Source: Bacteroidales bacterium
GTDB lineage: Bacteria; Bacteroidota; Bacteroidia; Bacteroidales; UBA932
DNA: 64,000 bases
Direction of reading: 5' to 3'
Assembly (NCBI GenBank): GCA_017938925.1
Contig: JAGBAO010000014.1
Span: 1 to 64,000 of the forward strand
Positions 9,966 to 16,896 of this stretch are shown piece after piece. Both the position numbers and the translations under genes were made by a program. Within the stretch, counting starts at the first letter, position 1. Each line of letters starts with the position of its first letter. The notes under the pieces were generated by a model. It was not told the DNA's origin and ran no database searches. It saw only the letters and a program-made list of their open reading frames with translations.

Positions 9966-10003
9966 TTTGGCAGACCTGCTCCACCGGCCGCAGGTCTGCC
10001 AAA
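9966..10003 (-). terminator. Strong hairpin after susD, probable terminator
   Basis: TTTGGCAGACCTG (9966-9978) and its exact inverted copy (9991-10003) form a 13-bp stem with a 12-base loop, 8 bases past the susD stop. On the minus strand it is followed by ACTGTTTTGC, a weak T-run. It probably separates the susC-susD transcript from the pulA operon. Confidence 0.6.
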
Positions 10004-10011
10004 GCAAGTGG

Positions 10012-11634
10012 CTAATAGCCAGGATTTTGCACGAGAGTCTTATTGGTTGCCAGTTCTGTCGGAGGGATTGGGAATATGCGTTTATAGGACTCGAACGACT
10101 GGCCGGCGAAGGAATCCCCTCCCTTATAAGGCCAGAGATACTCCGACGTGTCGTATAATCCCAGACGGATCAGGTCGGTGCGGCGGTGAGCCTCCCACAT
10201 GAGTTCGCGTGCACGTTCAGCCATTATGAAATCCCTGTCGAGCGTGACATCCGGTGAGACACCCGCCCTTTCACGCAGGGCTGCCACCTCGGAGGAGGCA
10301 TCTCCCCCGGCATGCATGCAGGCCTCGGCGTAGATCAGGTAGATCTCACCCAGACGTATCATCGGAAAATCCACGTTGGCAAAGGAGTTGGTGTTCGCCG
10401 TAGGAAGATATTCCTGCTCGGTCTGGTTGTGAGGTATGTTATTGAATTTCAGGCAGGACCATCCGTTCATGAAATTATAGAGAGCCCCGTCCATGGACTC
10501 CTGGCGGCCTTTGATGTAGAACACCTTGCCACGCTCGTCCTCAACGTCATAGGCTCCGCTTTCATAGTCCTGGCCGCTGACCTCGAAGAACCTTTCGACA
10601 TATTCATACGGCACTCTGAGTCCTGCCCAGCCGTTGACCTGGCCGTTCGGCTTCGATGTGTCCGTGATGTCGGTGGAAGCGAGAGTTGCGGAGAGAAGGT
10701 AGGAGGTTCCGCCGTAGGATTCCGTGTTGGAGGCATCATAGGCTATGGTCCAGAGCATCTCGCCGCGGGCCTGCGGGTTCTGGCCGTTGTCACCCCTGAA
10801 AAGTGCCGAATAGTCAGGGCAGAGGGCATATCCCATGTCGAATATAGCCTCACAGACAGTTTTGGCCTCAGCCCAGCGGGGCACTCCGGTGTAGACTTCA
10901 GAGTTCAGATACAGACGTGCGAGAAGTCCGGCAGCCGAGCCCTTGTCCGCGCGAGGATAAAGCGAGCGGGGAGCCAGCATAGGGCTTTGGTCTGACATCA
11001 GGTAGGTGAGTTCGCTCACACAGTAGTTGAAGATCTCCGTGCGGGAGGCCTGCGGCGGGGTGTATGTGCCTCCGAACGGGGACTCCTCGGTGGAGAACGG
11101 AACCGGGCCGAAGCAGTCCAGGGCGATCCAGTAGAGATAGGTCCTTATGAACCTGGCCTCGGCTCTGAATGTGTTGATCTTAGCCGCCAGGGCCTCGTCC
11201 ACGCCTCTTGAAGCGAGCTTGTCCGGGGTGGTCTGACGGAGATATTCATTGACGTATGATATGCCCTGAAGGGTGCGGACATAGACTGCATAGACCGCAT
11301 CGTTCTGGGTCTCGTTCCAGGTGTTCGTGTTCAGGGCACGCACCCAGGCGTCATTCTCCCAGGAGCATTTTGCAGCGTCTGCAGTGGTCTCCTGGACAGA
11401 CCAGAAGGCACGGACCAGTTCAGAGGCACCGCCGTCCATCTGCTGGAGGTCTGTCAGGTCGTTGGAGGCGAACTGGAAGTAGAGGCGTGCCAGACCGGAC
11501 ATATATGCCGACTCGTCGCTGCCATACACATATTCCGCAATCGGCTCCGTCCTGTTCAGCGGAAGGGTGTCCAGATCTTTGACGCAGGAGGCTGTTGCTG
11601 CCGCCGCTATCAGTATGTATATTATCTTTTTCAT
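10012..11634 (-). CDS. susD: SusD/RagB-family starch-binding lipoprotein (pair 1)
   Basis: 540 aa. Lipoprotein signal TASC (Cys17), then the SusD opening 'LDTLPLNRTEP', tetratricopeptide-like helices in the first 300 residues ('AEARFIRTYLYWIALDCFGPVPF') and the C-terminal SusD segment with 'MAERARELMWEAHRRTDLIRLG'. SusD proteins form a lid over the SusC pore and hold the glycan for import. It starts 11 bases after the susC stop at 11646, as a pair. Its partner paralogue at 22060 shares most of these motifs, so the pair arose by duplication. Confidence 0.93.
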   Translation of the reverse strand: MKKIIYILIAAAATASCVKDLDTLPLNRTEPIAEYVYGSDESAYMSGLARLYFQFASNDLTDLQQMDGGASELVRAFWSVQETTADAAKCSWENDAWVRALNTNTWNETQNDAVYAVYVRTLQGISYVNEYLRQTTPDKLASRGVDEALAAKINTFRAEARFIRTYLYWIALDCFGPVPFSTEESPFGGTYTPPQASRTEIFNYCVSELTYLMSDQSPMLAPRSLYPRADKGSAAGLLARLYLNSEVYTGVPRWAEAKTVCEAIFDMGYALCPDYSALFRGDNGQNPQARGEMLWTIAYDASNTESYGGTSYLLSATLASTDITDTSKPNGQVNGWAGLRVPYEYVERFFEVSGQDYESGAYDVEDERGKVFYIKGRQESMDGALYNFMNGWSCLKFNNIPHNQTEQEYLPTANTNSFANVDFPMIRLGEIYLIYAEACMHAGGDASSEVAALRERAGVSPDVTLDRDFIMAERARELMWEAHRRTDLIRLGLYDTSEYLWPYKGGDSFAGQSFESYKRIFPIPPTELATNKTLVQNPGY

Positions 11635-11645
11635 AATCCTTTATG

Positions 11646-14600
11646 TTAAAAATTGACATTGACTCGGAAGGAGTAGGTGCGAGGGCGAGGCCAGATGGTG
11701 CCGTCGATGCCGTTCTCCGAGATGACCTCCGGATCCATGCCGCTGTAGCCCGTCAGGATGAAGACGTTCTGCATCGCAAGGGCAAGACGGATGTCGGTCT
11801 CCCATTTTCCTATCCTGCGGAAGGTATATCCGAGGTTTATGTCATCCAGCCGGAAGAAGGATGCGTTCTCGAGAAAATAGTCCGAGTACCACTGCTGGCC
11901 GCTGTTAGGAGCCGTGAATCCTGTCTTCCTGACCAGACGGGCCTGGTTCGGCAGGTTGCCGGCATTCAGGTCCAGACTGGCTGTGGAGTTGGCCGATGCG
12001 AAGTCGTTGAATACCCATGTTCCGGCCGAGCCGTGACCGTTCACTCCGAAATCCCAGTTGCGGAAGGTCAGCTTGACGTTCATTCCGTAGAAGAACTTCG
12101 GCGAGGCACTTTTGCCACTCATATATCTGTCTGATTCCGTGATATTTCCGTCACCGTCCAGGTCCTCGAACTGATTCTGGAGAGGCCTGCCGTCGGCGTC
12201 ATATTTCTGTTTGTAGACATAATATGTATATGGGGCATAGCCCACCATCTGGCGGCAGAGGTAGCCGCCTGTTCCCTTGGATATATTGCCTGTCTCTATA
12301 TAGTAATTGTCATCCTCGGTCGGGTTCAGCTTGGTGAACACGGTGTTCTGGAATGTACCGTTGAAGCCCAGCTGAAGGCTCCAGTCCCCCGTCTGCACCG
12401 GCACTCCGCTCAGGGCGAACTCCAGTCCCATATTCCTGATGGAACCGATGTTGGTCATCAGCTTGTTGCCGAAGTTGGAACCCATAGGGATCTGCACCGA
12501 GTTCAGAAGGTCACGGGTGTCGCGGATATAGGCATCTATGTTTCCGCTGAGTCTGTCCTTGAAGAAGCCGAAGTCCAGACCGGCGTTATATGTCAGCGTC
12601 GTCTCCCAACGGATGGTCGGATCGTAGGCCTGAGGGGTCAGAAGCTTGACGAAGTCCGAATTACCCATGTCGTAGGTATAGGACGGGTTGTTGTTGAAGC
12701 TGTAGCGTGCCAGATGGACATAGTCTCCGATTCCGTCCTGCTGGCCCGTCAGTCCCACAGAGAGTCTGAGTTTCAAGGTGGACACCGGCCATGCAGACTT
12801 CATGAATGGTTCCTTGGCGATGTTCCATGCGAAGGCTCCGGAAGGGAAGAATCCCCAGCGGTGATCCCTGGCGAACTTGCTGGATCCGTCGCCTCGGGCC
12901 GTGAAGGTGAAGACATAGCGGGAATCCAGAGAGTAGTTGATCCTGCCATAGAAGGAGACGAGATAGTTCTCGTTGCGGTACCACAGATATCTGGTTTCAG
13001 CTGTCTCTCCCGGATTGAGGTCCATGTCATGAGTGATGTTGAAATACCTGATGTCGCGGTTCGCCCAATAGTTGTTCTGCCATGAGTAACCGGCCATGAC
13101 ATCCAGTTTATGGACTCCCCAAGTCGGGCTGTAATTGACATAGGACTCGAAGAGCTGGCTGCGACTGAGATTATATCCTTTCGTATATCGTCCTACCCTG
13201 AGATTAGCTGTATCTGTATATGCCTGGAATGAGCCCGGACGCACTCCGTTATATGAATATGTAGCTGTGATGTCCAGGCCAGCACTGACATTGAAGCTCA
13301 GATCCTCCAAGCCGTGAACCTTATAATCCGCGGCTGCCCTGCCGATGAATCTATATGAATCCGCCGTGCTTATGGCGTCGTATATCATCGAAAGCGGGCT
13401 CGGACCCACCAGCACATTAGGCGAGAAGGCTGTTCCGCGGCCGTTTCCGTAGTTCCAGTAGCCGTTTGTGGTCGTATAGTCTATGGTTCCGTCAGCATTC
13501 CTCCAGTAAGGATCCATGGTCGGGTTGAAGAAGGCGGCCTTGCCCACCGAGCCTCCGTCCGCATAGTCCTGGCCGGAATATACTCCCTTGAAGCTGAAAT
13601 CCAGAGTCAGATGCTTGTCAAGGAAGTTCGGCGAGAAGACAGCATCAGCCGTAAACCTGTCATATTGAGATCCCTGCAGGGTACCCTGCTGACCGGTGTA
13701 GGCAGCAGAGGCACGGTAAGGCATGCGGTCCTTCACATTGCCGTATATGCTTATATTGTGCTCGGTAGCAAGGGCCGGTCTGAATATCAGGTCCTGCCAG
13801 TCGGTCTGCTTGTCGCCTATCAGCTGGGCGACCTTGTCTCCGGTCGCGGTCCCGGAAGGATAGACCTGGGAATAGAAGTCCACCAGTTCAGCCGCAGACA
13901 TCACCGGCACCTTCTGAGAGATATGCTGCAGACTCACAGAACCGTTGTATGAGACCTGAGGCCTGGAGCCCTTTCCCTTCTTCGTCGTGATCAGGATGAC
14001 ACCGTTGGAGGCACGCGAGCCATATATCGCTGCCGCCGAGGCATCCTTCAGAACCGAGAAAGACTCTATATCATTGGGATTCAGCAGGTCCAGAGGATTG
14101 GACATCGCACCTCCCGCACCCTGTGCCACAGGCACTCCGTCTATTACGATCAGTGGGTCGTTGGAGGCGTTGAGCGAGGCTGCGCCTCTGATGCGGATGC
14201 GCGACCCTGAGCCAGGTCCTCCGTCACCAGGAGTCACGAGAAGTCCCGCCACCTTGCCTTTGAGCATGTCCTGAGTGTTCACCACAGCTCCCCTGTTCAG
14301 GTCGTCTGCCTTGATGGCCGAGATGGAGCCGGTCATGTCGTCCTTCTTCACCGTGCCGTAACCGATGACCACTGCCTCGTCCAGATACTCGTTATCCTCC
14401 TTCAGGGTTATCGTGGACGGCACCTGCGACGCCTGGAACATCTGGGAGACATAGCCGATGCAGCTGATCTCCACCGGAGAGTCCGGACTGCTTACCGTCA
14501 GCGAGAATCCACCGTCGATTCCGGTGGAGGTTCCGTTGGCGGTTCCCTGCTCCACCACGGTCGCACCGATGACAGGTCCCAGCTGGTCCTGGACAGTTCC

Positions 14601-14690
14601 GCTCACCGAATATCCGCCTTGTGCGGACACCCTGGCGCTCCCGGCCAGAAACAGGGCCAGCGCAGCCAGAATATATACAGATCTGTTCAT
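11646..14690 (-). CDS. susC: SusC/RagA-family TonB-dependent outer-membrane transporter (pair 1)
   Basis: 1014 aa. Signal peptide ending VSAQG, a carboxypeptidase-regulatory-like beta domain (about 27-100, 'YSVSGTVQDQLGPVIGATVV'), a plug with the SusC signatures 'VVIGYGTVKK', 'IRIRGAASLNASNDPLIVID' and 'SVLKDASAAAIYGSRASNGV', then a 22-strand barrel ending with 'YSFRVNVNF'. It imports starch oligosaccharides with TonB energy, together with SusD. It resembles the SusC at 23691 throughout. The upstream region carries a 51-bp palindrome array (14782-14985) instead of a recognisable Bacteroidota promoter. Confidence 0.94.
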   Translation of the reverse strand: MNRSVYILAALALFLAGSARVSAQGGYSVSGTVQDQLGPVIGATVVEQGTANGTSTGIDGGFSLTVSSPDSPVEISCIGYVSQMFQASQVPSTITLKEDNEYLDEAVVIGYGTVKKDDMTGSISAIKADDLNRGAVVNTQDMLKGKVAGLLVTPGDGGPGSGSRIRIRGAASLNASNDPLIVIDGVPVAQGAGGAMSNPLDLLNPNDIESFSVLKDASAAAIYGSRASNGVILITTKKGKGSRPQVSYNGSVSLQHISQKVPVMSAAELVDFYSQVYPSGTATGDKVAQLIGDKQTDWQDLIFRPALATEHNISIYGNVKDRMPYRASAAYTGQQGTLQGSQYDRFTADAVFSPNFLDKHLTLDFSFKGVYSGQDYADGGSVGKAAFFNPTMDPYWRNADGTIDYTTTNGYWNYGNGRGTAFSPNVLVGPSPLSMIYDAISTADSYRFIGRAAADYKVHGLEDLSFNVSAGLDITATYSYNGVRPGSFQAYTDTANLRVGRYTKGYNLSRSQLFESYVNYSPTWGVHKLDVMAGYSWQNNYWANRDIRYFNITHDMDLNPGETAETRYLWYRNENYLVSFYGRINYSLDSRYVFTFTARGDGSSKFARDHRWGFFPSGAFAWNIAKEPFMKSAWPVSTLKLRLSVGLTGQQDGIGDYVHLARYSFNNNPSYTYDMGNSDFVKLLTPQAYDPTIRWETTLTYNAGLDFGFFKDRLSGNIDAYIRDTRDLLNSVQIPMGSNFGNKLMTNIGSIRNMGLEFALSGVPVQTGDWSLQLGFNGTFQNTVFTKLNPTEDDNYYIETGNISKGTGGYLCRQMVGYAPYTYYVYKQKYDADGRPLQNQFEDLDGDGNITESDRYMSGKSASPKFFYGMNVKLTFRNWDFGVNGHGSAGTWVFNDFASANSTASLDLNAGNLPNQARLVRKTGFTAPNSGQQWYSDYFLENASFFRLDDINLGYTFRRIGKWETDIRLALAMQNVFILTGYSGMDPEVISENGIDGTIWPRPRTYSFRVNVNF

Positions 14691-14781
14691 ATCCTTGTCG
14701 TGTTAATTTATAATTATTCTAAACCAGCACAACCTAAGACAATCCTCAGACCAAACCCGCCGGCGCGCTGCCTAAACTTTT

Positions 14782-14985
14782 CATCCGGAAACATGGCTCG
14801 CTTTCCGGACGAGAATCGATTTTCGGGATCGTCATCCGGGAAAACGCTGGAAATCACGGATGGGAGCGAGTTTTCAGAGCCGTCATCCGGGCAAACGCCG
14901 GAAATCACGGACGGGAGCGAGAGATTTGCAAAGCTATCCGGAAAAACGCGGGGAATCACGGACGGCGAAAGGCTGCGTAATACAT
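14782..14985. repeat. 51-bp-period palindrome array, 4 units (upstream of RAYT)
   Basis: Units begin at 14782, 14833, 14884 and 14935 with [CT]ATCCGG, exactly 51 bases apart. The second and third have the full unit, with CATCCGGG then ATCACGGA[TC]GGGAG. A fifth degenerate trace follows near 14995. The units are the same family as the arrays at 15339, 16440, 30535, 37155 and 56518. This one fills the space between susC and the small hypothetical gene. Confidence 0.8.
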
Positions 14986-15007
14986 TTTCCAGGCAATCCG
15001 AAAGATT

Positions 15008-15337
15008 TTGCCGCAAATATATCCCGGATATCATTTGAAAACCCTATCTTTGGCAGAGATTGAGAACTATCTGGTTCGCCATCCACGATCAAATGGCATA
15101 ACATCGCAAACCATAACTAAGATCATGGAGGCTCTATATCTTAACGTCAAGACTGTTCCGGCAATAGATCCCGAACACCATCTTCCACACACTGCCTACA
15201 CCGTCTTCAGCACAGACGGCGACGGACTTCGATTTGCATCCGGCTGGACTTTGCGTGATGCTATACATTTATTCGCCAGATTATATGGATATGATCCTGC
15301 CAGACTCAGGCTTATCCGCCCTTTCCGACCACAATAG
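15008..15337 (+). CDS. Small hypothetical protein beside the RAYT gene
   Basis: Open frame ending TAG at 15335-15337. The translated stretch (LAEIENYLVRHPRSNG ... ASGWTLRDAIHLFARLYGYD ... RLRLIRPF) has protein-like composition, and I do not recognise it. The start is uncertain: no ATG opens the frame before 15125, so TTG at 15008 or 15050, or a 70-aa version from ATG 15125, are possible. It lies between two palindrome arrays and reads toward the RAYT gene. It could be an accessory of the transposase unit, a decayed gene, or chance. There is no signal peptide, membrane segment or cysteine pattern. Confidence 0.35.
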   Translation: MPQIYPGYHLKTLSLAEIENYLVRHPRSNGITSQTITKIMEALYLNVKTVPAIDPEHHLPHTAYTVFSTDGDGLRFASGWTLRDAIHLFARLYGYDPARLRLIRPFRPQ

Positions 15338-15338
15338 G

Positions 15339-15474
15339 CATCCGGAGACTTACCTTGTTTCCCGGACGGGACCTCCAATTTCGTTCTCCCGTCCGGGGAA
15401 TCAGGTATATATCCGGACAACAGGCGCAATTTCACCATTCTATCCGGGAATATAGTGGATTTCCCGGACGGGAT
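15339..15474. repeat. 51-bp-period palindrome array, 3 units (directly upstream of RAYT)
   Basis: Units start at 15339, 15390 and 15441, exactly 51 apart, each an imperfect palindrome such as TATCCGGGAA...TTTCCCGGACG. Strong secondary structure also joins neighbouring units (TCCCGGACGGGA with TCCCGTCCGGG). The array ends 17 bases before the RAYT start, so it would form part of its mRNA leader. Confidence 0.8.
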
Positions 15475-15490
15475 TCAATGATACAAATAC

Positions 15491-16426
15491 ATGAAAACCG
15501 AATTACGTACACTGACTTTCTCAGAGAAGGAGAGTATCTGTGAAAGAGAATTTGAGACGTCTGGGCCTTTCTGGCACCTGTACACTGACGGCAGAAAGAT
15601 GCAGGACATGTTCCTGACAGATGAAATCTTTGAACTGGCTGAAACCTTGCTGGCAGTCTCATGCTGCAGACATCCGCAAGTCAAGGTTGTGACATTCGAA
15701 CTTATGACCAACCACCTGCACATAATAGCAAGCGGACAGCGCACAGAATGCCTCAATCTGTTCAATGACTATAAAACAAGACTGCAAAGAGTTCTGAAGA
15801 AAGCGGGGGTTATCATAAAATGGGATAGTTTTGAGGCTGATATTATTCCAATCGAAACTCTAAAAGCGCTCAGGAATGAAATCATATACGTAAACCGGAA
15901 CGCTTTTGTAGCCAACCCGAGCCATACCCCTTCCAACTATCCATGGGGAGGAGGTTATGCATACTTCTGCCCTTTGATTAAACATGTAGACGCCATTGAG
16001 TTCGAGAAGTTGACTTATGACAAGAAGAGGCAGGTGGCCCATTGCAGAGATATAAGCGGACTGGGCAAACTGCGTCTGAAGGATAAGCTGGGAGTTCTGG
16101 TCACATCATTCTGCGACATATCATTGGGAGAACGCATGTTTCCAGACGCACGAAGCTATTTCAACTCACTTACTCGCAATTCAGAGGCATTCAGTCTGAT
16201 TGCAGAAAGACTTAAAGATTCCGTATTCCTGACTGATGAAGAGCTCTTCCATGCAGCTGTCAATTACGCCGAGAGCAAATTCGGAACAAAATCAGTGATC
16301 ATGCTTGGTCCGGATCAGAAAATCATGCTCGCTAAAGAGTTGCATTTCAGATATAGAGCGACCAACCAGCAGATCCGGAGGATAACCCGTCTGGATATCC
16401 AGATTCTTAATGAGATGTTTCCATAG
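15491..16426 (+). CDS. REP-associated tyrosine transposase (RAYT, Y1/HUH family)
   Basis: 311 aa. The N-terminal half is a Y1_Tnp domain. It contains the HUH metal-binding motif as NHLHIIASG (H75, H77 after the strand VVTFELMT), followed by the helix FNDYKTRLQRVLKKAG with Y94 as candidate nucleophile. The C-terminal part is helical with 'RYRATNQQIRRITRLD', a likely DNA-binding end. RAYTs nick single-stranded extragenic palindromes and are thought to spread them without being classic insertion sequences. That fits this gene, which is embedded in palindrome arrays (three units just upstream, eight just downstream). The gene appears intact. It splits the starch locus between susC pair 1 and the GH13 gene at 16897, and runs opposite to them. 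Confidence 0.85.
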   Translation: MKTELRTLTFSEKESICEREFETSGPFWHLYTDGRKMQDMFLTDEIFELAETLLAVSCCRHPQVKVVTFELMTNHLHIIASGQRTECLNLFNDYKTRLQRVLKKAGVIIKWDSFEADIIPIETLKALRNEIIYVNRNAFVANPSHTPSNYPWGGGYAYFCPLIKHVDAIEFEKLTYDKKRQVAHCRDISGLGKLRLKDKLGVLVTSFCDISLGERMFPDARSYFNSLTRNSEAFSLIAERLKDSVFLTDEELFHAAVNYAESKFGTKSVIMLGPDQKIMLAKELHFRYRATNQQIRRITRLDIQILNEMFP

Positions 16427-16439
16427 CTAATCGCTAAAC

Positions 16440-16847
16440 TATCCGGAAAAACACAGGGGATCCCGGACGGGAGAGAGATTTCAACGCCGTCATCCGGGGA
16501 AACGCGGGGAATCACGGACGGGAGCGAGAGATTTGCAAAGTCATCCGGGGAAACACAGGGAATCACGGATGGGAGCGAGAGATTTGCAAAGCCATCCGGG
16601 GAAACACAGGGAATCACGGATGGGAGAAACTTTTCAGTGCCGCCATCCGGGAAAACGCAGGGAATCACGGACGGGAGCGAGAGATTTGCAAAGCTATCCG
16701 GGGAAACACAGGGAATCACGGATGAGAGAGACTTTTCAGTGCCGCCATCCGGGAAAATGCGGGGAATCACGGATGGGAGAAACTTTTCAGTGCCGCCATC
16801 CGGGGAAAGGCGGGGAATCACGGATGGGACAAAAAAGGCAATCCCCT
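16440..16847. repeat. 51-bp tandem palindrome array, 8 units (downstream of RAYT)
   Basis: Units begin at 16440, 16491, 16542, 16593, 16644, 16695, 16746 and 16797, a strict 51-bp pitch. The unit reads C[AC]TCCGGGGAAACRC, then AGGGAATCACGGATGGGAG, then one of two linkers (AGATTTGCAAAG or TTTTCAGTGCCG type). It starts 13 bases after the RAYT stop and runs into the terminator of the GH13 gene. Because 51 is divisible by three, frames stay open through it on both strands. Confidence 0.9.
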
Positions 16848-16875
16848 GACAGAGCCAAAGGCACCATCAGGGGAT
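16831..16875 (-). terminator. Terminator of the GH13-SusE-SusDC-permease operon
   Basis: On the minus strand ATCCCCTGA (16867-16875) pairs with TCAGGGGAT (16841-16849), followed by TGCC and a TTTTTT run (16831-16836). It lies 22 bases beyond the stop of the gene at 16897. Confidence 0.75.
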
Positions 16876-16896
16876 CTATATAAAGGTAGATCAGAC

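Noticed and set aside
16440-16847. The 51-bp tandem array as a CRISPR array
   Set aside because: The whole unit is repeated, including the would-be spacers, which alternate between only two linker types. Units are palindromic throughout, no cas gene is near, and a RAYT transposase is adjacent.
16315-16883. Long frames of 116 and 168 codons on both strands through the tandem array
   Set aside because: They exist because the 51-bp unit is a multiple of three and lacks stops. The translation is a simple repeat of the unit without family resemblance, and one frame runs back into the RAYT gene antisense.
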